This document shows positions 41,378 to 51,996 of a DNA stretch of 64,000 nt, piece by piece (the first letter of the stretch is position 1; every line of letters starts with the position of its first letter). The DNA comes from Lucinisca nassula (lineage: Eukaryota; Mollusca; Bivalvia; Lucinida; Lucinidae). A program made the position numbers and the translations under genes. The notes under the pieces were generated by a model, which did not search any database, was not told the origin of the DNA, and saw only the letters and a list, made by a program, of their open reading frames with translations. The DNA lies in contig OY757015.1 of the NCBI GenBank assembly GCA_963580285.1, positions 145,264,082 through 145,328,081 on the forward strand, given 5' to 3'.

Positions 41378-41512
41378 CCAAAAATGTAAATATGGTTAAT
41401 CAAACTGGAGTCCAATTTTTTAGGGTTTTTCATGTACCGCCCCCCACCCCCCAAAAATGTAAATATGGTTAATCAAACTGGAGTCCAATTTTTTAGGGTT
41501 TTTCATGTACCG
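41378..41512. repeat. 73-bp tandem duplication
   Basis: CCAAAAATGTAAATATGG...TTTTTCATGTACCG occurs at 41378 and again at 41451 with no evident difference over the shared 62 bp. Confidence 0.85.
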
Positions 41513-41774
41513 TATATCAGAAGTTTGACTTGCAGTCAAATTTTGTATTCGTCAAATTGATCTATTTGATGGATGATGAACAGGATAAAAAATATATATA
41601 TACCGGTAATACATTTTATTTTATGATGGCAGTCACTGGCAAAACCAAATGTTGACACCAATTATGACCATCAGACAGCATCATATGCCAATAAAAACTA
41701 CATCTGAAAATATCATCTGTTTATGTCGTGTGCTGAATCTTCTTACTCTTTTTAGAAATATATTTTCATACAGG

Positions 41775-41905
41775 CAAACAGTATGGATCACATCAGATCA
41801 GACTGCTCCTGTAGGGTCCACAACTGTTTGCAAAAATGACTTTTAAAGTAACCGGCAGATGACAAAGCAGACAACAATAGTCTTGATTGGCATTTTATGG
41901 GTAAA
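41775..41905. repeat. H element
   Basis: GGCAAACAGTATGGATCAC, ATCAGACTGCTCCTGTAGG with missing second arm, TTTAAAGTAACCGGCAG, then GATTGGCATTTTATGGGT, which resembles the right end of T4. Confidence 0.5.
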
Positions 41906-41930
41906 GTATTGTTGTCCAATATCTCATTTA

Positions 41931-42232
41931 GTTGGTTTGATTTGGTTTAACGTCCCCACCAACACAGTATAGGTCATTTTGGAGACTTGCTTCCAATTTT
42001 GTGGGACTGTTACCTGACATTGAGAAGAAATGACATCTCAAGACCTGTCGCCCAATGAAACCAATGGGGTTTATAAGCATGAACGGACCGACTCGCACCA
42101 CTTTGCCTGGGCAGGCCTAGATCCTCTAAGATGTTTACCAGTTCTCGTGTGTGGATCGGTTTCAGCTCTGTTTGGAAGCATCATGCAGCTAATCTATTTC
42201 TTCAAGCCCCGATGGGTGGGTTGAAGTCCAAC
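41931..42232 (-). mobile_element. S2 SINE, full length
   Basis: Antisense from GGTTTGATTTGGTTTAACG to TTCAAGCCCCGATGGGTGG. Confidence 0.75.
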
Positions 42233-42369
42233 ATTTTTTTTTTCTTTTTTCTTTTTTTTTTTTGAAAATAACAAAAATATTTGAAAATGTCATCTGCTAC
42301 ATTGGCTGGTGCTATACTGACAGGTCTGCAAGCACTAATCCTTTCATTGTTTTCACTCTACTGAGTGTC

Positions 42370-42595
42370 CTCACCCGTCGGGGCTTGGCTGCATCATTCT
42401 GCACAGAGCTGAAACTGACTGACATATGAATAACAGGTCTAAGCCTGCCCAGGCAAAGTGGTGTACAAGTGTTGGACTGTCCTTAAACCCTAGCTGTTTC
42501 TATGGGCAGTAGGGCTTGAGTCCTACAAAATCGAAAGCAACATCTCCAAAGTGACCAAAATAGTGTTGCCGGGGATGTAAAACCTAAACACAAAC
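42370..42595 (+). mobile_element. S2 SINE, diverged
   Basis: CACCCGTCGGGGCTTGG, CTAAGCCTGCCCAGGCAAAG, GGGCAGTAGGGCTTGAG with an internal deletion, ends GGGGATGTAAAACCTAAAC. Confidence 0.65.
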
Positions 42596-42939
42596 TGTCA
42601 CTGTACTGAGGCCATGACATAGGTTTACCACTTCACCAGCATATTAAGCAATAATGTTTATTACTGTATAAAACTCAGCCAGTAAAACCAATTACATTTT
42701 GATGGAAAACCTCTTAAAATTTAAAATCTTTTACACAAACCATGCCTGATCTCACAAGAAGTAACACAGGAGAAAATGTGCCTTCAGATACTGAACCCAG
42801 TGTAGACTGAGATTGTTCTGCCAATTTGCACCTTCCGATCAGTGCTGTGACAGGTTTAGCTGTTAAGATAAAAACATATCTTATCTACCCGTAAGGATAC
42901 TGCTTGCAAACATTATCCCCCTACTACCATTAGCTATCG

Positions 42940-43175
42940 TTGGCCAGATGCATGTATGACTGGTGATTAGCAGGTTGCGGGTTCGATACCTGCTGGAGTC
43001 AGCAACATTCTTCCATCATGATTGATCATGAAACCTTTCGTACAGTCATTCTCTGATTCCAGAAGGGCAGCTGTCACTTTTTATATAAGCATGCCCAGGA
43101 AGTGTGATTTGGTAAACTGACTGGCTCGATATGACCTAAATAATGTTGACTGGGCTGTTAAACTCAAAAACAAAC
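42940..43175 (+). mobile_element. S3 SINE
   Basis: TTGGCCAGATGCATGTATGAC, GGTTCGATACCTGC (box B), AACATTCTTCCATCATG, GACTGGGCTGTTAAACTC. A small internal deletion removed part of the body after GGCAGCTGTCAC. Confidence 0.65.
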
Positions 43176-43424
43176 CATTAGCTATCAATATTAGAAAGCA
43201 CACTTATTTTCACATTTGGAAAATTTTGATATGATCAGGTATTTCATTGACACACACAATGGCTACTTTACCATGGCAGAGTTGAACTCCCTTTTGAGTC
43301 ACTGGGGATTTCTTCCCATTTCATGGCTCCAGATTAAATCAAAGCACTGCTGGGTTGATTAAAATGCCAATCACGACAATTGTCCTCTGCTTTGCTGTCT
43401 GCCAGTTACGTATACTTTAAAAGT

Positions 43425-43700
43425 CATTGCTGCAAACAGCATGGACCCAGATCAGACTGCTCCTCTAGGAGCAGTCTAATCTGGGGTCACACTGTTTGCC
43501 TGCGTGTGCAAAAATATTTTCAAAACGTTTGCACAAAGCTTCAGCAGAGGACATAAACAGACAACATTTTCAGATGCAGTTTTTCTTGGCATGTTAAGGT
43601 TAACCCTTAAATTCCTGTAAACAAACAGTGAAGACCATGATCAGATCCCACATTCTGTGTCACCTGATCTGGGTCTATACACTGTTTGCCAAACCCAACA
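43425..43700. repeat. H element followed by a second hairpin
   Basis: First: GCAAACAGCATGGACCC, ATCAGACTGCTCCTCTAGGA, GCAGTCTAATCTGG, CACTGTTTGCCTG, ending CTTGGCATGTTAAGG. Second, from the TTAACCC at 43601: AACAGTGAAGACCATGATC, CCACATTCTGTGTCACC, TGATCTGGGTCTATACACTG. Confidence 0.6.
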
Positions 43701-43781
43701 CATGACTAGTCTAGATTCTATAAACAGACCCTCCCTTGCAACACTTATGCAACCCTCTGAACTCACAGTGAAAAGTTAGTT

Positions 43782-43976
43782 TGTTTGTTTATTTGTTTGA
43801 TTTGAGGATTAAAGTACCCGTCAACACTGGAAAGGTCATTTTGGAGATGTTGCTTCCAATTTTGTGGGACTTTTGCCCCACACTGAGATGAAATGACATC
43901 TCAAGCCCTCTCGCCCAATGAAACAAATAGGGTTTATAAGCATGGACAGTCAGACTCGCACCGCTTTGCCTGGAGT
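43782..43976 (-). mobile_element. S2 SINE, 5'-truncated
   Basis: Antisense; begins with the CAAA tail complement and stops at CACCGCTTTGCCTGG. Confidence 0.7.
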
Positions 43977-44259
43977 GAAAAGAATTATGCAGCTGTTTTC
44001 CATAAATAACTGTTGCAGTACCTGAAAACAGTGATAGCCACATAGACATCAACAATTAAAAGCTACTGTGCTTAGTAACTTTGGGTTGTTTTCACAAACA
44101 ATAAACCCCTAAAAATGGAGGTAACAAAGGGTGATCTTTCTTCTTTTGTCTTCAAAATGTACGATCAGTGTACTCATCAGATCATCACCTCCATCAAGCA
44201 ATTCCAATGAGTTCATGAAACATACATTTAGGTTACAGAAAATAAAAAAGATATACATA

Positions 44260-44485
44260 TTAACCCTTTGTACCAAAGGGAAACTTCCTCCTTGTATATA
44301 GCGTAAGTCCATTTCAAAATTTATGGGTGTCGGGTTGTGTTTTCTTCAAAATTTATTTGGAAAATGGCTGAACTTTCTGCAAACAGTGTAGGCCCTGATC
44401 AGATGCCGCGTTCTGCGGCATCTGATCTGGGCCTGCACTGTTTGCCAGGTACCCGTTTTGGGGTTTCTGGTACTAAATGGGTTAA
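44260..44485. mobile_element. T3 element, complete reference copy
   Basis: TTAACCCTTTGTACCAAAG at the left, TACTAAATGGGTTAA at the right; centre GTGTAGGCCCTGATCAGATG, CCGCGTTCTGCGG, CATCTGATCTGGGCCTGC. 226 bp. Confidence 0.8.
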
Positions 44486-44489
44486 GGGG

Positions 44490-44640
44490 AATGGATAAGC
44501 CTTCAGAGGAGGCAACTCTTGCAAAGTATTTATGTCTCCCATGTCAATAGGGGTCAACTCTTAAAGGAAAGAATTTTCCTGAGAAGCAAATTCTTTCCTT
44601 TAAGAGTAGACCCTTTTTCTGTGAGACAGGGCAAAAAGTG
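44490..44640. repeat. repeat with CTCTTAAAGGAAAGAA hairpin
   Basis: GGTCAACTCTTAAAGGAAAG / CTTTCCTTTAAGAGTAGACC flank TTCCTGAGAAGC. The same repeat surrounds the T5 array at 12.4-12.5 and 14.66-14.83 kb. Confidence 0.65.
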
Positions 44641-44659
44641 GCAGAACTAGAGCTGTCAG

Positions 44660-44812
44660 TGAAACTGACTAGGGCCCCGGCAGTGCTATCAGAGGAGTAG
44701 GAAAATGTTGAAAATTTGTGGACGGACAGACGGACAGACAGACAGACAGAGTGATTACTATAGGGCACCCGCACTGAACACCCACACTTTCAGTGCGGGG
44801 CCCTAAAAATCT
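44660..44812. mobile_element. repeat with AGGGCCCC ends and GACA run
   Basis: TAGGGCCCCGGCAGTG on the left and CAGTGCGGGGCCCTA on the right are roughly inverted; GACGGACAGACAGACAGACA lies inside, and GGGCACCCGCACTG / CAGTGCGGG forms a terminal hairpin. Confidence 0.55.
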
Positions 44813-44874
44813 GCAGGTATTCCCATTCACCTTAAATTATTCTCATCGTGTCTCCTTCCTGGCACTATGTGAAG

Positions 44875-45011
44875 CCTCCACTGATGAGCTACCCAAGGAA
44901 AATGCTAAAAGTGGCTGCATAGAGAAGGTGGCTGTTCAACAGAGAAAACTGTCTGAGCTGATGTATGAATTAATAGGAAATGGACAGACAACTGAAGTTG
45001 AATTTACATAA
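44875..45011 (+). CDS. possible terminal exon of an unrecognised gene
   Basis: About 45 codons end in TAA at 45009-45011, with balanced, protein-like codon use (DELPKENAKSGCIEKVAV, QQRKLSELMYELIGNG). A pyrimidine-rich stretch TTATTCTCATCGTGTCTCC and a GAAG precede it, giving a possible acceptor, and AATAAA follows at 45013-45018. I do not recognise the protein and found no upstream exon. It could be chance. Confidence 0.25.
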
Positions 45012-45019
45012 TAATAAAT

Positions 45020-45335
45020 GATTGAGAGTGTCTCCTTCATTTACTTTTCATTTCATTTACTTAAAATTTAATATTATCTATACTGATTTGGAAGGGCATT
45101 TACCCCAATACCCGACCTTATCTACACCCCAGGTTTTAATAAAAAGTTTCAGTAGAAGTTTGATGAGTTCACTGTCCTTTATTGATGAAAGGACTATAAG
45201 TTAATATTACCAAACTAAAGTTTGTTTTAACTGATTACATTCAAGATCCCTGTATTCACCCATCAATCATTATCTATATTAGTCATTGCCCAGCATTGTT
45301 ATTTTGAAACTGATAGGGATTTAAAAGCTGCCGAG
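45020..45335. other. no gene seen
   Basis: AT-rich and unrecognised. Confidence 0.5.
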
Positions 45336-45460
45336 TTTTACGTCCCACCAACAGCTAAAGTCATACAGAGATGGGACCTCTGTTTAAAAGACTCATCCGA
45401 AAGCCTGGAATCCCTGGTTTACAAGGCGAGTAGCGTAACCACTACACCATGGTGGCTTCT
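45335..45460 (-). mobile_element. S4 SINE
   Basis: Antisense: TTTTACGTCCCACCAACAGC, CATACAGAGATGGGACC, AAAGACTCATCCGAAAGCC, AGTAGCGTAACCACTACACC. Confidence 0.6.
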
Positions 45461-45461
45461 A

Positions 45462-45592
45462 ACCTTGCCCAGGAAAGACCACTCTAGTGGTTTCTTTGGG
45501 CGCTTCAGATGTGATTTAATCTCAATGTCAGGTAAAAGTCCCACATAATCAGAAGCATTTTCTCCAAAATGACCTAAACATTGTTGATGAGG
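45462..45592 (+). mobile_element. S2 SINE 3' half
   Basis: CCTTGCCCAGGAAAGACC, GATTTAATCTCAATGTCAGG, GTTGATGAGGATGTTTG. Confidence 0.55.
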
Positions 45593-45595
45593 ATG

Positions 45596-45990
45596 TTTGT
45601 TTGTTTGGTTTGTGGTTTAACGTTCCCATCAACACTGTATAGGTCATTTTGGAGACGTTGTTTATGGAATTTTGTGGGACTTTTACCTGACAGTGAGATG
45701 AAATGACATCTCAAGCCCTGTCGCATGATGCTTCCACGCACAGCTGAATCCGACCGCACAGGAGTACTGGTAAACCGCTTAGAGGAGCTAAGCCTGCCCA
45801 GGCAAAGAGGTGCAAGTCGGACCGTCCATGCTTATAAACCCTATTGGTTTCATTGGGGGACAGGGCTTGAGATGTCATTTCATCTCAATGTCGGGTAAAA
45901 GTCCAACAAAATTGGAAGCAACGTCTCCAAAATGACCTATATAATGTTGATGGTTATGTTAAACATCAAATCAAACAAACAAACAAAATC
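45596..45990. mobile_element. two S2 SINEs in inverted orientation
   Basis: 45596-45723 is antisense S2 (tail first) and 45724-45990 is sense S2, meeting at CCCTGTCG|CATGATGCTTCC. Their shared regions would pair over about 120 bp. Confidence 0.75.
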
Positions 45991-46400
45991 TCTTGGGAGA
46001 TGACTTGAGATATGCTGCCTTCAGTGGTCTATATCTATCTGTGAAGTGCCATCCAATTCCATACAGGAACATTAATAGGCCAAAATTATTTTTTCAGGAA
46101 CTGATCACTAAATTCAGAAGTTAATTAACAAACCAAACATCCCCTGCAGGTCAATACACATCCCCTGCAGGTCAATACAAATATGCAAAATTTGAAGATG
46201 GTCTGCAAATGAATGAACCTTGTTATAATGAAGTTGTGGTCTATATGGATGAAGATTCCATTCAGTAGAAAACAAGTAAACTCATGAAGCACCAAGCAGT
46301 TGACATTTCACATCCCCACTGGGCCTCCATGTCTGTCCATTCATCATAACACGGTTAGGATATAACATGGTTTCAAGAAGGATCCCAAAAATGTATAGAT
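45991..46400. other. no gene seen
   Basis: Unrecognised. A 20-bp direct repeat, CATCCCCTGCAGGTCAATAC, occurs in tandem at 46139-46179. Confidence 0.5.
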
Positions 46401-46409
46401 TATATAGAA

Positions 46410-47640
46410 CAAGATGTGTTTGTGAAACACTGATGCCCCCGGACAGCGCATGTTAAATATGAAAGCAGTATCACTAAGCAATCGAAAGGTTTGGCCAATG
46501 TTCAAGTCTTAAACAAGGAGTGCACATGTGACATATGAAAGCTGTGTCACTTACCAATCGAAAGTTATGGCCAATGTTAATGTTTTTAAAAATTTTGAAA
46601 AAAGTAGGTCACATCAAGGTCACAAGGTCAAAAATTATGGTACCACTCGAAAGGTCTTGTGACAAGGAGTGCACATGTGAAATATGAAAGCTGTGTCACT
46701 TACCAATCGAAAGTTATGGCCAATGTTAATGTTTTTCAAAAATGTTGAAAAAAGTAGGTCAAAGGTCAAGGTCAAGGTCACGAGATAAAAAAATATGGTA
46801 CCAATGGAAAGGTGTTGTGATAAGGTATACACATGTGAAATATGAAAGCTCTAATTATTATCATTCAAAAGTTATGTCCAATGTTAAGGTTTTTGTAGAC
46901 AGACAAACGGCCAAACGGACAAACAGACAAACGGACAAACAGACAGACAGACCAAAAACTATATGCCCCCCGAATCTCTTAGATTCCGGGGGCATAAAAA
47001 GAATACACATGTGAAATATGGAAGCCCTACCATTTACTAATCAAAAGTTATGACCAATGATAAAGTTTTTTAAAAAGTAGGTCAAATGTCAAGGTCAAGG
47101 TCATGAGGTCAAAAATTATGGTACCCTTAGAAAGGTCTTGTGACAAGGAATGCACATGTGAAATATGAAAGCTCTACCATTTACCAATCAAAAGTTACGG
47201 CCAATGTTAAAATTATTAAAAAGTAAGTCAAATGCCAAGGTCAAGGTCATGAGGTCAAAAATTATAGTACCAATAGAAAGGCTTGTGACAAGGAATGCAC
47301 ATGTGAAATATGAAAGCTCTATCAGTTACCAATCAAAAGTTATAGCCAATGTTAAAGTTTTTAAAAAGGAGGTCAAAAGTAGGTCAAATCTCAAGGTGAA
47401 GGTCACGAGGTCAAAATTTATGGTACCTCTTGAAAGGTCTTGTGACAAGGAATGCACATGTGAAGTATGAAAGCTGTACCACTTACCATTCAAAAGTTAT
47501 GCCCAATGTTAAAGTTTTTGCAGACGGACAAACGGACAAACGGACAAACAGACAAACAGACAAACGGACAAACAGACGGACAGACCAAAAACTATATGCC
47601 CCCCAGAATCTTAGATTCCGGGGGCATAAAAATGACAATA
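46410..47640 (+). mobile_element. V1 element with ~8 internal tandem units and two ends
   Basis: Starts GATGCCCCCGGACAGCGC (46431). Units of about 125-150 bp carry GAATGCACATGTGAAATATG, AAAGCTCTACCATTTACC, AATCAAAAGTTATGGCC, AATGTTAAAGTTTTTAAAAA, GTAGGTCAAATGTCAAGGTC and GGTACCAATAGAAAGGTC. GACAAACGGACAAAC runs precede terminal palindromes at 46965-46997 and 47598-47629 (GAATCTTAGATTCCGGGGGCAT). Opposite orientation to the copy at 0.5-2.1 kb. Confidence 0.75.
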
Positions 47641-47751
47641 TATGGTCATTTTTCTATATAATCTACACATTTTTATTTGGATATAACAGAGCTGTTTAAG
47701 TAACATGGTTTCTGCTGTGGGCCCCATAAATATATTAGTGTTATAAAGAGG

Positions 47752-47955
47752 TTGTGGTGTATATAGCAGGAGTCTATTTCAGAATTTAGGGGACACTATC
47801 TGGTGGAGCTGAGTTTAGAAACTTAAAAATGGCTGAACTTTTTGCAAACAGTGTAGACCCTGATCAGACGCCACAATCTGCGGCGTCTGATCTGGGCCTA
47901 CACTGTTTGCCAATGACCCAATTTGGGGTTTCCCCCCATAAGTGGGTGATTCATT
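47752..47955. mobile_element. T3 element, partly degraded
   Basis: TATATAGCAGGAGTCTATTT, GGCTGAACTTTTTGC, GATCAGACGCCACAATCTG / CGGCGTCTGATCTGGG, TTTGGGGTTTCCCC. TTAA ends are lost. Confidence 0.6.
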
Positions 47956-48115
47956 TCCGCTGCCACATACAAAGCTCTCAAACATAAACGGTCACAATAA
48001 GATGAAATCAAATACAGGCTTTGTTCAATGTTATGGTGAAAGTACAATCAAAACCTTAAATTATTTAATATATTTACTATATAATTAAGTAGGCCATGCT
48101 GCTATGATATTACAT

Positions 48116-48344
48116 ATAACCCATTTGGTACCGGAAACCCCAAAATGGGTACCCTGGCAAACAGCACAGGCCCAGATCAGACGCCGCATAACGCAGCGTC
48201 TGATCAGGGCCTACACTGTTTGCAAGAAGTTCAGCTATTTTCCAAATGAATTTTGAAGAAAACACAACCCAACACCCCTAAATTTTGAAATTGACCCCTG
48301 CTATATACAAGGAGGACGATTCCATTTGGTACAAAAAGGGTTAA
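48116..48344. mobile_element. T3 element, antisense orientation
   Basis: ATAACCCATTTGGTACCGG, AACCCCAAAATGGGTACCC, GATCAGACGCCGCATAACG / CAGCGTCTGATCAGGG, CAAGGAGGACGATTCC, GTACAAAAAGGGTTAA. Confidence 0.75.
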
Positions 48345-48655
48345 ATTACCCCCATATAAGCATATATTTACCTTTAATGATTCAGTTCAATATTCAGTGA
48401 AACTGTAACATTATACATTCAACATCCCCTACTTGGGCTTTTTTACTTTTAAGTAAACTTTGCCTCCGTTTATTCAATATACCAAAGTTAACCCCCTACT
48501 CAGTCTGCACTTGGAATTTTTATTTTCTAGTTATTTTTGTTTTGATTTGAGGCTTGAAGTTCTGTCCATAAATAATTCATAATGTCCAAAAACAAAAGTG
48601 ACATTAAGCCATTTCGTAAGAAATTGCTTCTGGAGCTTTTGTATTTGGACATTTT
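48345..48655. other. no gene seen
   Basis: AT-rich, with a fragment of repeat sequence near 48530 (TTGTTTTGATTTGAGGCTTG) that resembles an S2 tail complement. Confidence 0.45.
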
Positions 48656-48679
48656 CAGCACGTTTGATGGACCAAACTT

Positions 48680-48960
48680 CAAGCGCCTGTGGTTTAACTT
48701 CCCCGTCAACACTGTATAAGTCATTTTGGAGATGTTGCTTCCAATTTTGTGGGACTTTTACCCAACACTGAGATGAAATGACATCTCAAGCCCTGTTGCC
48801 CAATGAAACCAATAGGGTTTATTGGTCCAACTCGCGCCACTTTGCCCAGGCAGGCTTAAATCCTCTAAGAGGTTTACCAGAAGTCGTGTGCAGTGGGTTT
48901 CAGCTATGCATGGAAGCATCATGCAGCAAATCTATTTCTTCAAGCCCCGATGGGCAGGGG
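48680..48960 (-). mobile_element. S2 SINE
   Basis: Antisense: GTGGTTTAACTTCCCCGTC to TTCAAGCCCCGATGGGC. Confidence 0.75.
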
Positions 48961-49017
48961 CTTTATTTTCTAGTAAACTAAATTTGCCTCAGTTTTTTTT
49001 ACTATAGTACCATAGTA

Positions 49018-49195
49018 ACCTTAAACCTACACAGAAATTTTTAGAGTAGACATCAATTTTATTTTTAAAATTATTTTGCAGAGAAATTATTAGGCATGGC
49101 ATTATAATGTAATGACAAGCCTTATTTTCCCTGAAAAATAGGGGAAAAAAGCTATCGGAGAATGATCTCTGCAAATGTTGTAATTGGAGGGGACT
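49018..49195. mobile_element. T4 element, diverged
   Basis: AACCTACACAGAAATTTTTAG, ATTTTGCAGAGAAATTATTAGG, AATGACAAGCCTTATTTTCC, GCAAATGTTGTAATTGG. The ends are not preserved and the hairpin loop is largely lost. Confidence 0.55.
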
Positions 49196-49234
49196 GAATA
49201 TACCTGCCTTGCATATATTTTTTTACAAGGGATA

Positions 49235-49410
49235 TTTGTTTGAATTTTGGTTCAATGTACTGGTCAACACTTTTTAGATCATTCTGGAGGCATGGCTTCC
49301 AATTTTGTGGGACTTTAAACCGACACTGAGATTAAGTAACATCTCAATCCCTGCCACCAAATGAAACCAATAGGGCTTATATGCAATGGACGGTCTCACA
49401 AATTATCCAT
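49235..49410 (-). mobile_element. S2 SINE, diverged
   Basis: Antisense: GTCAACACTTTTTAGATC, TGAGATTAAGTAACATCTC, AATAGGGCTTATATGCAATG. Confidence 0.6.
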
Positions 49411-49601
49411 TTGAAATTGCAACTATGAGTAATCAACCATGATTAACAACTTTCCCTGTCATAACATAAACCATGCATAAACCATAAACAAAGACCATAT
49501 TCAAAGCTGCACAAAAAAATGAGTCCCAAAGATGCATCATTTTTCATGAAATTGCTGGTTAGTCATTTGGGGGAATATATAGTAGCCATAAGTTAACATA
49601 C

Positions 49602-49875
49602 TTTTGTTTGTTTAATTTGAGGTTTTACATCCCCGTCAACAATAAGTATGTCATTTTGGAGATGTTGCTTAGAATTTTGAAGGACTTTTACCCGTTATTG
49701 AGATGAAATGACATCTCAAGCCCTGCTGCCAAATGAAACCAATAGGATTTATATGCATGAAGGCTCACACCACTTTGTCTGGGCAGGCTTAGGTCCTCTA
49801 GGGGGTTTACCAGTACTCATGTGCGGTCAGTTTCAGCTCTGCATGGAGGCATCATGCAGCCCATCTATTTCTTCA
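49602..49875 (-). mobile_element. S2 SINE, full length
   Basis: Antisense, from GTTTAATTTGAGGTTTTAC to CATCTATTTCTTCAA. Confidence 0.75.
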
Positions 49876-49899
49876 AAAGTTACCTTTTCCTCACATTAT

Positions 49900-50062
49900 C
49901 AAGGTACAAGCCTCCGTGTTGTAGTGGTTACGCTACTTGCCTTGTTACCCAGGGGTCTCAGGATCGATCACGGGCTTCTCCAGACTTTCGTATGAGTCTT
50001 TAAACCGAAGTCCCTTCTCCATGACCTTAGCTGTTGGTGGGACGTAAACTCAAATACTCACT
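49900..50062 (+). mobile_element. S4 tRNA-derived SINE
   Basis: The head GCCTCCGTGTTGTAGTGGTT with ACGCTACTTGCC and a box B-like GGATCGATC (49961-49969), then TTTCGTATGAGTCTTTAAACC, CCTTAGCTGTTGGTGGGACG, TAAACTCAAATACTCACTCA. About 160 bp. Confidence 0.7.
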
Positions 50063-50201
50063 CACATTATCAAGGTACTAGAGCTACCAAACTGCCAATG
50101 AAACAGTAAGCCCATTCATGGTAAATACACCTTAATATTGCAAATTTACAGAATAAAGTACTACTGGGATCATGGGATGCAATGTTGTTCATACTTCAAT
50201 G

Positions 50202-50432
50202 AACACATTATATGCTAGTGGACTCTTCCATCGCTATATGTTGGACAAGTCCATTTGTCATATATGGGGTGGCAGGCCTATTTTTTCATTTTTATTCTAT
50301 TTTTGACAGAAAATTCTGTTAGCAAATAGTGCAGGCCCTGATCAGACGCCGCAGAATGCATTCTGCGGCGTCTGATCTGGGCCTGCAATTTGCAAAGGTA
50401 CCTCTTTAGGGGTTTCCCGCATACAATGGGAT
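50202..50432. mobile_element. T2 element with strong centre
   Basis: ACATTATATGCTAGTGGAC, GTTGGACAAGTCCATTTG, then GATCAGACGCCGCAGAATGC / GCATTCTGCGGCGTCTGATC, a perfect 20-bp arm pair sharing GCATTC, and ACAATGGGATAA. The terminal TTAAs are mutated. Confidence 0.7.
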
Positions 50433-50569
50433 AATTGATTCACCCAATGTCAGTGACATCAAAATTTAAAACATTGGTCTCGCTTGACTCGATCATGTTC
50501 AAAGTTCAATGAACGTTAAAACATTACATTCAGTTATTTAATGAACTAATCATGTGTTTTTTTTAGTTC

Positions 50570-50866
50570 TTTGTTTGATTTGAGGTTTAACATCCCAGTC
50601 AACACTGTAAAGGTCATTTTGGAGACGTTGCTTCAAATTTTGTGGGTCTTTTACCCGACATTGAGATGAAATGACATCTCAAGCCCTGCCACCATATGAA
50701 ACCAATAGGGTTTATAAGCATGGGCGGTCCGACTTGCACCACTTTGCCTGGGCAGGCTTAGCTCCTCTAAACAGTTTACAAGTACTCGTGTGCCAGTGGG
50801 TTTCAGCTCTGCGTGGAAGCATCATGCAGCCCATCTATTTCTTCAAGCCTCGATGGGCCGTGGCAT
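50570..50866 (-). mobile_element. S2 SINE, full length
   Basis: Antisense; GTTTGATTTGAGGTTTAAC to TTCAAGCCTCGATGGGCC. Confidence 0.8.
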
Positions 50867-50939
50867 TGTTTGAGTTCTTTCCTGTAGGACATCTCTTACA
50901 TGCTTTCTGTGGTGAAGTATTAATATTTAGCTCCTGCCC

Positions 50940-51180
50940 ATCCATGTCTTGGAGAAATAGATTGGGCTGCATGATGCTTCCACGGAAAGCTGAATGTACA
51001 GGTAAACTGCTAAAAACGGCTTAGCCTGCCCAGGCAAAGTGGTGCGAGTAAATGGACCGCCCAGGCTTTGAAATGCCATTTCATCTCAATGTCGGGTAGT
51101 AGTCCCACAAAACTGGAAGCAATGTCGCCAAAATGACCTAAATACAGTAGTGTTGTCTGGGACATTTAACCTCACTCAAT
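50940..51180 (+). mobile_element. S2 SINE, diverged
   Basis: GGCTGCATGATGCTTCCACG, GTAAACTGCTAAAAACGGC, GTCATTTCATCTC-like block with deletion, GACATTTAACCTCACTC. It forms an inverted pair with the preceding S2. Confidence 0.65.
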
Positions 51181-51224
51181 CTATCAATTAATACATAAAC
51201 TTTACTGGAAACCACAAATGAGAC

Positions 51225-51300
51225 ACAATTAAACACTGCAGGTCCAGATCAGATGGCCGCAATCCGCTGCATCTGATCAAGGCCTTCACTGTTTGCAAAC
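51225..51300. repeat. H hairpin
   Basis: AACACTGCAGGTCCAGATC, AGATGGCCGCAATCCG, CTGCATCTGATCAAGG, CCTTCACTGTTTGCAAAC. Confidence 0.5.
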
Positions 51301-51342
51301 TTACAGCCAATTTCTAATTTGATTTCTGAAAATATCTCAACC

Positions 51343-51551
51343 TGACATCCTTGGACACTCACGACAACCCCTACCTTTGCAAACAATGTAGATCCAGATC
51401 AGATGGCTTCTAAAGAAGCCATCTGATCAGGATCTACACTGTTTGTCATTCAGTTTGTGAATTTGAGCCAAAATATTATATCTTGTAATCTTATTGGCTG
51501 ATAGTCACAATGGGTGTGGCTAATCTAAATATTCAGCAAGATAAGAGTTAA
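51343..51551. mobile_element. T1 element
   Basis: Left end degraded (ACATCCTTGGACACTCACGA), centre GATGGCTTCTAAAGAAGCCATC, right end CAGCAAGATAAGAGTTAA. Confidence 0.7.
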
Positions 51552-51990
51552 ATTTCGAAAAGATGGGGGAGAAATTCTTAATTCAGCACAAAAAGTAACC
51601 ACACTTGCATATACATGTATGTATATACATACTGCATGACTCGAGATGCACGGTCACTGAATTTTTCCCCGTCACTAAATTTGGACAGATAGAACAATAA
51701 ATAAAGAAAACATTCAGATCTTACGCATGACCTGTGTGATTTACACATTGTGCAAAATTCCAGTATTTCATAAAGTCCATCCTGTCAGGTCAAATCATCA
51801 GTCTGATATTAATATAAGCAGCTGATTTGCTGACCTTGTGACCTCAGTATGCCCATTTCAATGATCATATATCATTCCTTAATCATGATATGACATAATT
51901 TGACAAATTAACCATAATATGACCACAATCTAAAACTTACAACTAGACACAAGGCAAAACAAGGTACATAAATGTCAAAACATATCTCAT
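51552..51990. other. no gene seen
   Basis: AT-rich. It includes a small ATATACATGTATGTATATAC palindrome at 51610-51629. Confidence 0.5.
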
Positions 51991-51996
51991 TTTTAA

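Noticed and set aside
44150..44190. CTGATGAG on the minus strand near 44177, as a hammerhead
   Set aside because: A GTAC/GTAC stem II is possible, but the next bases are ATTTT, not GAAA, and stem I does not pair.
46742..47699. Lysine/arginine/threonine-rich repeat proteins
   Set aside because: They are translations of the V1 tandem units and the GACAAACG run.
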